Positions 24,601 to 43,200 of a stretch of 64,000 nucleotides of DNA are shown piece by piece; positions within the stretch are counted from its first letter, which is position 1; every line of letters begins with the position of its first letter. The DNA is taken from contig CM053260.1 in the NCBI GenBank assembly GCA_028583405.1, forward strand, positions 22,190,147 through 22,254,146, read 5' to 3'. A program made the position numbers and the translations under genes. The notes below the pieces were generated by a model, which had not been told where the DNA came from, did no database searches, and was given only the letters and a program-made list of their open reading frames with translations. The stretch is from Pogonophryne albipinna. Its lineage: Eukaryota; Chordata; Actinopteri; Perciformes; Artedidraconidae.

Positions 24601-25877
24601 GCGCAGGGCCGGAGCCGAGGCTGCCGTCCGGGCACAGGTCTTTGATGTGAGGAGCGAGGCGAGCTGTTTGGGTGTTTGGGCAGGAGCCGGGACAGACGGG
24701 GGCAGAGTGTGATGGAGTGATTACTCTCCTCGCTGCTCTCCTGTCTGCCCTGGCATGAATGCCCCTCTTCATCCACCCTAAAAGGCACATTATCGGCCCA
24801 AGAGAGTGGGATATCCTGGCCACTGACCCCAGAGTAGAGGTCAAGGGGAACAGGGGGGCAGATGAAAGGGAGCGTAATTATGGGCGAAAGACAAAAAGAA
24901 ACCTTGTCTCCAAACAACTATTTTGGTGGGAAGGGGGGAGAGGGTCGGCTTGTTAAGGGGGTACAATTGAGATCAAGACGTTTTCCCTGGCAAGTTATGT
25001 CCTTATCGCGTCCCCCGCCTCACTATGTGAAGCCGAGGCCTGTAGCTCTGATTGGCTGAGCTGAGGATCTTATCTGATGACGATTGGCTGAGGCCCGCGG
25101 GCACAGGAAGTGACAGCACGGTTCCCACAGTCCCACCCCTGTGAGAAACAGTCAGATCGACTGAGGGAGTGCTGACATCCATGTGTGTGCAATAGGTATC
25201 CATGTCCCCACATATTTATTAAAACCCCCTGTTTTTGAATAATCTGTTGTTTACTGACTGCATTTTTACTTTGCGTGCGAGGGTTTTCCTGCACAGTCTC
25301 TCAGTCTTTGGCCTCTGACATTGTGGCAGCCCCAGGGTCTGTGTTTGTCTGACCTAACAAGCTCTAACTGGCCAAATGACCATCTGACTCTGTGTCTTCA
25401 TACTCCATGGATCCATTTGTTACTGAAAGACTCCCGTCAAGACCCGGTTGATTTATTGGGATGGTGTTTACTGTCATGGCTTGTCAGTACAATTGTGAGT
25501 GAGTGAAATACTTGCTTCAAAAGTAATGATGCTGTATGGGACTCCTACCAGACATTATAGTAATTACTCTGTCCTGTCAGTTTATTTTGGTGATCAGGGA
25601 AGTACCCAGAGTAAGTCTAAAGAGTAGCCAAGCATTGTCTTGGGATATCAGCTACATTTCATTTGAGGTTTTCAACTAAAAGTTTGCGATGGGAAAGTGT
25701 CTAAACCACTTAACTTTAGAGATCCCACTCGGGCTCTCTGTGATCACCTGAGCCGTGTTGTAATACGGCTGAACTCCCAATAAACAAGTTTATTCAAATA
25801 CTTACCTGCCCTGACCAAGTGTGGATGGGGTTGTTTTCATATGTGTGTACTCGTGGCAAAATGTGGCCCTATAGCGG
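21621..25877. other. gene-free stretch with a CCAAT/GATA module
   Basis: 22620-23060 is GC-rich; 23100-23900 is AT-rich. 24500-25100 is complex and holds two ATTGGCTGAG direct repeats (25051-25060 and 25083-25092) flanking CTTATCT (25069-25075). A 198-codon open frame on the minus strand (24844-24248) starts at TTG, has no family similarity, and is not called as a gene. Confidence 0.5.
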
Positions 25878-26490
25878 CCATGATATCTAGTTCTCTGTTT
25901 GATAGCTACTGAAATGCTATTTTCAAAAGCTGTCCTTTTGTGTGAAAATGTCTGATGGGAAAGCCCAACCATGGAATAAATTATGTTTTAAGAGTTAGGC
26001 GGCTCAGTGTGGACGTAGTGTAACGTCTTGTTTCAAATGTGTGTAAAAGTATCTCACTTTTGTGCACATAGAATGTGTTACTGCGTTATCATCACAAATA
26101 TTGTGACTGCATTTTTCACAACATGATCTCTAGTTCTCTGTTTGACAGCAACTCAAATGCTACCTTTTATTCAGGAACATGGTAACTCCTGCGCTAATGA
26201 TCACAAAACTGAAAAGAGGCGACAGAAATTTGTCTTCCTAACTTTCGTGACCATTCTCCAAAAGCTCAGTTTTCCATGTCCACACTAAAACACATCAGTT
26301 ATTTTTCCAACCTTGAGAGCGTTTTTGAAAAGCGGTACTTTTTTACATGTGAAAATGTCTGATGGGAAAGCCCAACCATAGAATCAAATTGTGTTTTAAG
26401 AGTTAGGCGGCTCAGTGTGGACGTAGTGTAACGTGTTGTGTCAAATTTGTGTTGTAAAAGTAGCTCACCTTTGTGCACATCTAACGCATC
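25878..26490. repeat. unclassified repeat present as two direct copies
   Basis: Copy A (about 25878-26085) and copy B (26122-26165 plus 26331-26490) share CTAGTTCTCTGTTTGA, then TGTCTGATGGGAAAGCCCAACC, and then GAGTTAGGCGGCTCAGTGTG with GACGTAGTGTAACGT. Copy B has about 165 bp between its two parts that copy A lacks. Either this is a local duplication followed by a deletion in A, or an insertion in B. The phrases suggest a decayed fish DNA transposon, but the class is uncertain. Confidence 0.65.
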
Positions 26491-27360
26491 CATAACAAAG
26501 ATAAACACAGGCATCTTCAGGGGTTTCCACTTTTCCAAATGTTAACATATTGTCAAACAATAATCCGATCATGTGTCTGGCACACAGTGAATCAGTTTAG
26601 CACCAATCTGATTCAGTTTTCGGTAAATTACACGGTGCAATGATTTGGGGAAATGATCCTGTGAACCAAAGACCTATATCTTTTATTGTCGACAAACAGA
26701 AACCCCTCCGGAATGAGCATGGGCATTTTGACCCCAGAATCAAGCCTTTTGTGATAAATGTGTGTTTGCGCATTCTTATTATTAGATAAGTCACATGCTT
26801 CCCTTGTGATCATTCTCAAATGTTACTGAATTCATGTCATTCTGCCCTTCTCCTTGCTTTCAAACGCGGAGCAGAAAATGGATTTGTAAGTGATTAGCTG
26901 GAAAGCTGACCACTTGACGGCCTTATCTAGCAGTTGACTGATTTGACGGTTGTGGGCTGTGTGTTTGGAGCTGTTAGTGCATGTTTTGACACCTGTGGGC
27001 CTCGGACAGGTTAGATGCTGCTGGAGGGCATGTGTTGGGTGTGTGTGGCTGGTGCTGCATGCAGATGGATTTAGGGTCTAGTGGGCTGAAGCTAGTACTC
27101 CCTCCTGGCTGATGGATGGAGGTCAGGGAGGTGTGGGGCTCTCCTGCCCACCCACGGATGACTTTAATGGGGATAGGAGGAGAGCTGCCACAGGCTGCCT
27201 TACCAGCGGAGGACACGGATTCCTGGGCCAAGATTCATGATCGCCCTTTACAGGAATGTGGCCAGGCAGAGGGAACGGTGTGTGTGTCCAAAAGTTGTGA
27301 TAAGTGTGTAAGGGCAGAGCATTTGAGCGCACTCTAATTTTTATGATGTGTGTTGCTACT
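26491..27360. other. gene-free stretch
   Basis: Unique sequence, with one CTTATCT at 26922-26928 and a complex zone at about 26860-27250. No supported gene. Confidence 0.5.
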
Positions 27361-27368
27361 CTCTAGGA

Positions 27369-28518
27369 CAATGGTTCTCAAACTTTTTTCAATAATGTAC
27401 CCCCTTAGGAAAAAATGTTCAGCCAAGTACCCCCTGATCAGCGCAAAAACTATTTGTTAGGGAAGAAAAGCCTATATAAAGAGGTACAGTACAGTGCTGC
27501 ACCATCGGTGTCTGATTTATTAAAACAACAACCTTGTAACTGAGAAACACTTAAATGCTATCTTTCAAATGTTTACAATCCATCACTAAATTCATGGAAA
27601 ACCAATTTTAACATCATGCCATAACACTAAGACGACATTAGTTGCGTTGAACTGATCTGTTTAATGAGTTGTACTTACAATGTAGTGAGAAATATGGGCT
27701 TGTGCTTCACTGAGGATCTTTGTCATTCTGACAGGGAGGCAAACTGCAGTTATTACACTTCACGTTTTGAAATATGTGTAACTCTGTTCATATAAAACCC
27801 ACACTGCTCGAACTTCGTTACTTTTCCTAAAATTAGTATATTTATTTATTTTGGGGCGTGGGGAATGAAGAGGAAAAAATATGAGCATGGGATTTTGACC
27901 CCTCATATAAACATATGCATAATGCTGCTATACTTTGCAGCCACAAGCCGTTGCCAAGCAACGCTTATTGTTTAGGTCCTTTGATAAGCAGGCAGTCATA
28001 TTATTAACTAGAACTAGCTAGATCTGATAGATTTAGACATAAACGCGAGTGAAGTATAACCGGACGCGAGAGAGAGATCAGATCAGCTGCTGCTGACGGA
28101 GAACACGCAGCTCTACCGGATCACAGCTCCGCCGCTGTGACGGATCGTTGAGTGGAGCTACACTAAGAGTTAGAACACACTTAGCTAGTTTATCTACTCT
28201 GGAACTAGCTAAACTAGTTATAAGAAATATATTTATTCTTTACTGTCGGGTCACTTATTACAGGTTCAGCGAGCTGCACGAGACTGACGGGCTGTCAGGA
28301 GAGGGAGAGGAAAAGAGAGCACCCCGTTTATTTTCCCCATTTTATTATCCAGAATTTCTGTAAACCTTTGAATAAAGTAGTTAATCTACTATTAGTAGTT
28401 TGTTTAAATGCATTACTTATGTTTTTTTTCTCCATTAACATAAAATAAATCTCACGTACCCCCTGCAGTACTCCAACGTACCCCTAGGGGTCCGCGTACC
28501 CCCATTTGAGAACCACTG
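27369..28518. mobile_element. non-autonomous hAT DNA transposon with intact 8-bp target duplication
   Basis: The flanks are the identical 8-mer CTCTAGGA at 27361-27368 and 28519-28526. Termini are CAATGGTTCTCAAA on the left and the complement of CAGTGGTTCTCAAA on the right, the typical hAT end. GTACCCC motifs recur near both ends (two left, three right), as expected for subterminal transposase-binding repeats. The 1150-bp body encodes no hAT transposase. An open frame at 28148-28363 has no family I know. Presumed mobilised in trans. Confidence 0.9.
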
Positions 28519-28526
28519 CTCTAGGA

Positions 28527-34230
<5,704 letters not shown>

Positions 34231-34234
34231 TTAA

Positions 34235-34604
34235 AGGTGGGGTAGGTAATTTTGAGAAACCGGCTCGAGATACACTTTTTGTTATATTTCATGGAATGCT
34301 CTTAACATCCGATAGCAATGAATATCTGAAGTGCTTTGACAAAAAATCCATTAAAAAAAATGTCATCTGTGGAAGCCGTAGTACTGTAAAAAGCACAACC
34401 AATCATCTGAGCCGGCCCGGCTAAAGTAACTGGATGGCCTACCTGCCTGTCAGCCTTCCATCTGTGCACAAACTTATCTCGTGCCCTCATTGGTCATGTG
34501 CGCGTTCGTGTGTGTTGGAGGAGGGGCTCTGGAAGGAAGTGGCAGATTTTCTCCGGCTGTCTATTTTCAAATTCTAGCGCACTCGAGCTGGTTTCTACCC
34601 ACCT
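34235..34604. mobile_element. TTAA-flanked MITE, 370 bp
   Basis: The same TTAA occurs at 34231-34234 and 34605-34608. The element starts AGGTGGGGTAG and ends CTACCCACCT, giving near-perfect terminal inverted repeats of about 10 bp. TTAA target duplication is the piggyBac hallmark, though the ends differ from the usual CCCTAG, so the superfamily is left open. No coding capacity. Confidence 0.75.
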
Positions 34605-34608
34605 TTAA

Positions 34609-37600
34609 TCAAATCATTTACCAAACATTTTTTGATAACCAAATATTTTCAATGCATCACAGATGAGAAACATCTTCTTTTTAGTGGACATCACTTTTAG
34701 GGAAAACCCATCCAATCAACTAAAATAATAATGAGGTCCTCCTGCATGAAGTAAGGATAAATAAATAAAAGCATGCGTCTTAAGTCAGGCTGTATTCACT
34801 TCTCTTCTCTACTATAACAACAAGCCAGACAGCTTTTTGTTACAAATCACTAATGTAATACATCTCAATCAACTTGTGGGTGCTTTTTTTTGTTGCCGTC
34901 TGCGATAAAAACCCATATGTTGTCCCATCCCCAGACAGTCAATTAATCAGATTCAGATTCAAATGTTGCAAAATCCTGATTGGTCTACTGAAGTATGTGA
35001 CATCACACCCACTGGCCCCCACCCTCTTTACTTCAGAGAGAAAAGCCCAGGAAAATAAACAAATACAGGACCCTTTAAAGTTCGTTTTTTTTAGTAAGTG
35101 TAACCTTTTGAGCGAACGCATAAAGAACATAGTATCAGACACACAAACCAGACGTTGTGATGTTACTAAACACACTGATTTCTAGGGAGTGCAGTATAAC
35201 ACAGAGACATTAGCACCTGCCCCACCTACTTACGTAGTACAATTGTATTTCATTCACATCCTCTAATTCAAAATGTATACACATTTCAAATAATATTTTC
35301 CGTTTTAGCTGTTTCCATTTTTAGACAAACAAGTCTTTGTTATCGCCATCAACAGCTGTCACATTGGCCGAATTCGAATGTACTAAATAATTCTGTATAC
35401 ATTTTACATGGACTTTAACATTCGTTACTTTCAGAATCAAAAACAACACAAGGCGGATATTACACAGGAATGAAGCCATTTGAAAGTGTCAGTTTAAGTG
35501 TTTGAATGATCACTGTCATAAAGCGACCGGTATGTAAGAGCTCTCCGCGTCGTCCCAGTCCTCCCGTGCTTTTCCTCTCTTATCTGGCCCTCTCTTGTGT
35601 CACATTTTAAGACTATTCTCTGCTGATTTACATGTCTTTTCTAAACAGGCAGACAAAGATCACAGGTCTCCTCAGCACAACCCCTAACACCATTATCTCC
35701 CTGTTAGATACTAGTCACATGGGACATTAAAGTGCTTTATTACATGGGGATGAATCTTGGTTTTATCCATAGTGTTTAATTTGTTATTGCTGTTAGTCAT
35801 CTGAACGTGTGCTTTATTGCTTTAATAAGAAGACCTTTCTGTGTACCTGATGTTTTTACTTTTGCTGAGGCAACAGAGTGGCCTTTTTGATTCAATGACG
35901 GGGGTTCAAACAGAAAAGGGCAGTATACAGACACTTAGGAAACTATATTTTAGGACCAAGTTTCGTAGAGGTAAAGGTGGGGTTAAGAGTTTGAGTCATG
36001 GTGGGACTTTCCTCTAGAGAACACAGCATACCAAGAGAGGAAGCGAAAGGAGGGAGGAAGACACGTTTTAGTCCTACAATAACAACAGTGGTGTTTGATC
36101 TGTCACACGCAGTAATTCACAACCATAAAAAAATAAATGCTGTTTCAGATCTTCCCTTTACTTTCCTTTTAGTTTTATAAACCCTCTCGGTGCAGAGCTT
36201 TTAGATGTCAGCAGCCTTTTAATTTACATTCAGTGTATATTACGGTCTCTGAGTGTTTGTAAGAGGACAATTAGATATTTATGTTGCTTTTCATTAAACA
36301 TGCTTATCTTTTACGGTGCATCATGTTCATTTACTACTTTAAAAAATGAAAAAATAGTGTCTGTGATGTGCTCAGAATCAGTTGATATTAATTAAATGAT
36401 CCAGAGTCGCTTACTACCTAGTAAAAACCACACGGCGCTTCAGTTGACAGTTGTTGGCGCTTCCTCATTGTTGCCATGCTCTATTGGTCAATTTGAATCA
36501 ATTTGAAAGAACACATCGTTGCACATCAAAACACATCAGCCATGCCAACACCAGACTGGCCTGACAAACACTGCCGTTAGAGATAATACCCCAGGGAGGG
36601 ATCCCAGAGGACAGGGAGGCTGAGGGCGGGGGAGAAAATGGGGAAATGGGGGAGAATAGGAGAGAAAGTCATGGAGTATCAGGGGAGTTGTATGGATCTG
36701 TTATGGTGTGGCTGTAATTAAGAGGGACAAACAGAATGTGTAGAGGCAGTAAAGCAGGGTGTAAATGCATTAGGGCCCTCTGACCAAAGCCTGCTGGGAT
36801 CAATAAGTCTCCATTCACATCAGCCTGGACAGGAGCTGTCCAGCCATCTCAGTGCTGAGACTCACTTTCTGCAGCATTAAGCTTGGCTGGGACTGCAGTG
36901 AGTCGGTAAAACGATGCATCAAAAATGCATTGAGATGTGTAATACAGCTCACTGAAGGAATTCCACCTGTTGAAAGCAGCGCAGATTAGAATGGGAAAAG
37001 ACAGAGGACCCAGCAGGGGAAGATAATAAAATAACAGTGATCAGACAAGAAGGAAACTGGGAGCCCGCATTGAGGAGATGATGACAGACAGAAGGAGGAG
37101 AACTGATAACCTTGCTGGCTTAAAAGCTTCCTCCGCAGCCTAATCAGGAGTCCCAATTACAAAGACGAGCTCTCAATGCTCCCCCCCCCCTCCCCCCCAC
37201 TGATAAACGGCATTATTAATTAAAAAGGTTCCAATTGAATCTGTGTCTGATGGACGAGCCTCGGGACGATTAGCTAAGACCTGACAGAGCTTGTTCCTCC
37301 ATGATGGAATCTGTCGATAAAAGGAGGAAGACAGACCCCATACAATGTCATACACAAATACACGGACAATGCATTCACTTAAATTGATCTTTGATATACC
37401 TGATATCTCAAATATCAATACCAGGTAGAAAAAACGCTTTCAGGTAAATAGAAAGGTTTAATACTTAACAGCACAGCTTTTTATAGTTAGTCAACAGACA
37501 CAGGAAAAGAGAACAAGGTCCCGAGTCTGATTCAAAATAAGGACATGTATTGTGTGGATTTCAGGCTACTAAACTCTAAGGCCATTTTAAAACTTATTTT

Positions 37601-37990
37601 CTAAAGGTTTTCCGAAGTGCTCAGAAAACTCAAGAAGGTACGTTGGGAAGTTCAGGTAACCACGTCTCAATCATTTGACTCAAAAGAATTCATTGATGAA
37701 GTATAGTGTCATCAAATGTTTTTCAAACATCATCTTTTTATTTTTATTAATTTTTTACCTAATTCAAATAAAGGAAAATCATTATTTTACAATTTGAATC
37801 AGATAATCTGCACCACATTTGCATACATTAGGACCTAAAGTAAGTAAAAGAGGATCTTTAGATAAGACCAGGATTTTATAATTAAATGTGTGAGAAAGTC
37901 TGATGTGCTGCTCTATAAATATATATTAATATTGCCAATAAAGGGTCAAAGGAGTCATATTTGATGCAAGATTACCATTAACTACATTTA
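34609..37990. other. gene-free stretch
   Basis: Mostly AT-rich. 36540-36860 and 37060-37330 are more complex. There is a C-rich homopolymer at about 37181-37198. No supported gene. Confidence 0.5.
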
Positions 37991-38150
37991 ATCAACCACT
38001 GTACTTAAGTACCTCAAAGTTGTAAATAAGTACAGTAATAGAGTATTTCAATTGTAAGTTCATTTATATATTACTCTACAAATCAGAGGGAAATATTATA
38101 CATTTTACTCCACTGCATTTTTCTGATAGTTAAAAATTATTTGGAAATTA
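37991..38150. repeat. degraded dispersed teleost repeat remnant
   Basis: Phrases such as CCACTGTACTTAAGTA, TTACTCTACAAATC and ATTTTACTCCACTGCATTT with TCTGATAG resemble a fish repeat rich in 'tacttttactccactacatt'. Boundaries are approximate. Confidence 0.45.
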
Positions 38151-39461
38151 ACATTTGCTTGATATCTGACATATATGGCCACTTACACATGACCATGGTT
38201 TTTTGATTATACCTACCTATACTTACTTACAGAACATTTTTGAAACCAGGACTTTTAGAAGGGTTTGATTTGTCCTCCATATGAAATTGGAGTCAACATA
38301 TTTTAAGCAGATTTCCTGACATGTATCACATATCTGGGACACAGTGCCGTATTTGTGATTTTCTTATCTCTAAACCAGGAAACACACATTCTCACAGTTG
38401 GTTTGCACCATTCGGGGGGAAAGTTCTGTTCATGAGGAGGTTGGTGTGTAGACATGGCTTGGCTTGGCTTGGCTGGGACGCCCCACCTCTACCCCTCGGA
38501 CCCCTCCAGGGAGCCCTGGGGGATCAGATAAGACCTGGTTCCCAGATCAGGGTCAGATTGACAGTTGAGTGCCTGAGGAAGAGTGATGGGCTTGGGATTG
38601 AGATTGGGAGGAGGGTCCCTTATACTGGAGGGCCCCTAAGGGACCAGCAGAGCCAACAAAATATGTTAACCGTAATGATACTGATTACTTGACTGGGGAA
38701 AATGATTCAATACAAATTAGACATTTCTATTATTATTATTATTATTATTATATTAGAATTGTGTCTAGTTGAGTTTGGATTGTGAAGCTACACTGTATCG
38801 ACGGTAATTAGTCAGATTATTGCCATTTTGCTCCAGATTGTGAGTGTTAGCAATAATAAGATATTTGTATCTGATGAGATTGGAGCTTGACAACAAAACA
38901 GATTGTAATTAAAGTCTCGTGGGAGCTTTCATCTCCTCCTCCTGTTGCGTGATGGAACAAGATAGTTAAATGATGACAGCTTTCCCACATATGTGTCAAG
39001 CATTGATGCACCAACATGTTATGGGAAGGGTCAAAGGGTAGATTCAAGGATTTGATCTAGAACAACCATGCCATATGAGGAGTGAAAACCCCCCCAGGCA
39101 ACAACAACAAATAAATAGCCACATGTGTAAAACCAGACACCAATGTTAGATTTGAATCGACAAAATTGACACATTAAGCATTTGTTGTGAAAGTCTTATG
39201 TAAACTTGCTGGTTACAAGTTGTTGCTTTGTGAATAAAGTGTTTGGTGATTTGCTCTTAAAGAGGTCAAAGATACTTATTTTTCGAAAACAAGAGGCGAT
39301 ACGCTCCCAAGTTCATCGAGGTTTCCTCCAGGGCTTCTGACTTAATCAAAGAAATAATGTTTCTGCAGACACAGACTGCATTATTGTCCTTAGCCTGCAG
39401 ACAACCTTTCACATATTTTCCCTTTTGGTTGATGGAGCTTTGAGACTTCATGTCTCTGCTA

Positions 39462-39510
<49 letters not shown>

Positions 39511-40020
39511 CCTCGATTATATACACACAGAATCATGCCCCTTACAACCGTGAAATGATCTATTAACCCAGTACACAGCACCATTTATATTCAGTCATAC
39601 ACACACTCCGGTAATACATGTACTGTGCTGCAGACAGAGACACGGATGTGCACCGAGTGTTTCCCTTCTGGCACACACACAGTCAGAAACACACACTGTG
39701 TTGGTCGGACAGACTAACTGGCTCTTCAGCTAATTGAGTAGAGTTTGTGGCCCCGTGTGGCCCCGCTCTGACCCCGCTGTAGCCAAGGACACCACTGAGC
39801 CTGAGCTTTGATACATTTGATACGGTTTAGGTGAGGAATGAAGACCTAAGCCTGTTTACATTTGAACTGGATTAGTGTTGGGGTGACAGTGCAGTAACGA
39901 CGGGGAGAGTGAGAGTCGGGGAAAGCAGAAGTATTGAAGGGCATGAAAAGAGGAATCAATTGCCTTTTCATTTAAATCTAACAGTTGGTTGTTTTTCTGA
40001 CATAATTTCAGTATGTTGGT
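38151..40020. other. gene-free stretch with (TTA)n and (AC)n
   Basis: Contains (TAT)n at about 38729-38754 and (AC)n at 39463-39509. 38400-38650 is complex and includes AGATAAG at 38526-38532. No supported gene. Confidence 0.55.
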
Positions 40021-40282
40021 TCAATCAATCAATCAATCAATGTTTATTTATATAGCCCAATATCACAAATGTTACATTTGTCTCAGTGGACTTCACAGTG
40101 TGTACAGAATATCAGTATGACAATACGACACCCTCTGTCCTTAGACCCTCACATCGTACAAGGAAAAACTTCCAGAGAAAACCCACAGTTTTAAAGGGAA
40201 AAATGGGAGAAACCTCAGGGAGAGCAACAGAGGAGGGATCCCTCTCCCAGGACGGACAGACGTGCAATAGATGCCGTGTGTA
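40021..40282 (-). repeat. dispersed percomorph-type retroposon fragment with (TCAA)n tail
   Basis: Five TCAA units (40021-40040) are followed by TTTATTTATATAGCCCAATA, then CCTCTGTCCTTAGACCCTC and a segment ending AGGAGGGATCCCTCTCCCAG and GACGGACAGACGTGCAATAG. I recognise this as a very common percomorph repeat. A tetranucleotide tail at one end suggests LINE/SINE-type retrotransposition, with the element reading on the minus strand. The family name is left open. Confidence 0.7.
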
Positions 40283-43200
40283 AATTGAAAAGATAATATG
40301 GTTATGCAGTTTTGTATTTTATAACAATACAAATGTTGCGCTGTAACTTTATTTTTAGTTCTGCATGTATGTAATGCAAGGCCTTCCTACAGTGAATGTG
40401 TTGTTGCATCCAGTGATTCTTATTTGTCCCCCCCCGCTGTGTATTATGGGTATCATTCCATTATGTATTAGCAAAATGGGTCCCTGCACATTACTGTAAT
40501 GGAGTGACTGAGCACAGGAGAAATCTGATATCTCTCTCTGTTTCTGTGTGTGTCTTTCACTTGTTCTTTTCCTCTCTTTCTCCACCCCCCCACGCACCGT
40601 TCGCTCCCTTTCCCTGAAGTAATGATTTGATGTTGCTAATGGCTTCCTACATTTTGTAGAAAGGGCAGAACCAGTGCTGTCTAGAGTTTCAGAGGTTGGA
40701 GGTCTGCCAGACGACGAGGGAAAGTGATGATGGGGGTTGAAGCGAGCTGAGGTTGAGGTTGATGCTGTAGGTACGGGGGTCGGCGCATGGGGATCAACAT
40801 GGTGTCATCCTAAGAATGGTTTCCTTTCAAGATACTGATATTTCCTGTTGTTCTGACATCCATAAGTCTCAAAATAGAGAAGTCCCCCTCATAAATCAAA
40901 GCGCTTGAAGCCTAAACCGTCATCTTTCTCAGAAATATTAATGGCAGCGGAGTCGTCAAGGACAAACCATATAAATACTTTGGAAACAGTCTGATTCACG
41001 ACCGGCATAAATGAACATGTCATGTCAGAACACAAGTAACAAATCCTAGATTTGGCAAGGCTGTAACTACAGTAAGTGAGAGATAATATTTTGCCTCAAG
41101 GTGCGTCTGGCCACTGCCGAGACTAACACAAACGGACACGCAGCCCGCCGCTGCCAGAAGAATGGACTCTATTGTTGGGGCCAGCGCTGCTCATTCAACT
41201 GAGCCCACATGAAAGAAGTCAATGGCAGAGAGAATAACCAATGAGTGTGTTGGTGCTTGTAGTTTACATGCTTGTACATCTGCTGGTGTGTGTACATGTG
41301 TGCCTGTGCGCGCTCACACTCGGCGGCGTGTTTGTGTGTGTTTGCTTGTTTGTCACATGATGGTGGCAATCCTTAACTAACCGTGCAGGCGCCAGTAAAA
41401 AGTGGTGGGGAGGCGGGGGGAGACACGTGCATGAGAAGAAGCTGTGGAGGGGGGCAATCTGGCTGACTGCTGTCACATGGTGGGCATATAACGAAGCCAA
41501 ACTACATTCAAACAGTTGGATAACTGCGCAAATGACTCATGACCTGACTTAACACTGTGTAAACATGGAGCTTCTTCCGTTCAGTGTTCTGCACACCGCG
41601 CCACATCAGAGGATACACTTCTGACAATGTATTGATGTAGTCAAAATCTAGACAACACATGCTTGTTAATGTTCTCGCTGTCCTTTGATACTGTGTGCGT
41701 GTGCGTGTCCTCGAAACTTGGATCTGCTGCCAGTATTCAGTATAGAGCCTGTAAAGCATAATGGAGGTATTAAAAATACTTTACCACGGCAGAGCATTTC
41801 ATCACTGTCAAATTAAGAATGAAACATTATGCCAAGGTGGTATTTCTGAGCAGAAAATGCCTCGCCGGCTTGACAGGAGTCCAGAGTCAGAGGATAGAAA
41901 CACGAAACACAAGCGACGGGCACAACAACGGCCAAAAGGAAACAGAGTGGCTGTGTGTGGCTCTTTATCACAGAGGCTTAGTAATGCTGTCATATCTAAT
42001 GCTCACACTCCATTAAATCACACAGCCTGTGCTGCACGTTGGATGGCACTATGGGAGTGTGTGTGAGACTCCTCAGGCCGAGGTGGTAGTGTTTACCCAG
42101 TGCATAAGCAGCGGTTGGCCACAGGCCTAGTGCGCCTGGCCATGATAGGCCACTGTGTAATGTGCCTGACAGAGGCAGCCTTTTGCCCTCTCCACTATAA
42201 TTGTGTGTGTGTGTTTCAACTGTGGATGAGAATACTTGTTTCCAATGGTAGGTTTTGTTGAATGTTCTGCCTCTGTCTTTAATGTATAGATCGTATGTGT
42301 AAATGCATAGAGACCTACTACCTGCCCTTATTTGATTCCGTTCATCAGGTAAGAAAGGTTCTGTCTTGAGACTGAAAAAGAACAGTGGGTTTGTAGCTAA
42401 TGGTTGTTACAGTGGGAAACATAGAATGGTAATTGGGTGGGGAAATGAACCAATGGAAAGCCCCGCCTCATCCAGCAGGCCTCTCTCCTCTCGTCTGTCG
42501 TCTATTTCTTTCGCCTCTTTTCGTTCTTGAGCTCTTGATCGCTTCTCTTTCCCCTCTCCGCCGCATTCCGCACAGTTTTGTCATCTTGCCAAGGAAACAA
42601 ATCAGAAAGCCCTCTCTCAGCCGCCACACTTTTCCTTTGTCTCACTCGGCCGTTTTCTTGCCTCTGCCCGCTCGGCACCCTACCGTCTTAGCACACTTCA
42701 ATTTGACCCCCCTGCATGGCCTATGATGTCAAACCGGGAGCAGGGGGCTGTTGGGAAGTGACCTGAGGTTGAACGAGCTCGTGTCCAGCGAGCATTTCTG
42801 CGCTCTGAATGGGATGTCGTAAACTGCTCATTCTTCCCTTTCAGGAGAGTGCTTCCCTTGTTTGGAGAAAGTGTCTCCTGTTTCAAGAAGTCAGTCCTGC
42901 CCTTTTAAAGAGTTTCAAAGTATCTCCCTGATTCCCTATTTTTCTACGACGCTAATTCGCTGTGCCTGTACATGCCAGTTATCGTGCTATAGAGCTTGTT
43001 ATTTGCACCAATAATTGAATGAGGCCGTTTACATCACTGACTTTTAATTAACTTTTCATGTGTTGTTTTCTTTTTTCCCCGAGATGATCTCCAGTGAACC
43101 ATGGCAGTGGTGAAATGTTTTAATCAGACGGGTAAATGGAATAATTCTATCTGTCAATTTGGTCTCGTCTTTATTTTGTACACGGGTGATTAACCATGTT

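Noticed and set aside
24248..24844. 198-codon open frame on the minus strand, the longest non-repeat ORF outside gata2b
   Set aside because: It starts at TTG rather than ATG, shows no recognisable domain or vertebrate protein character, and has no splice-linked partners.
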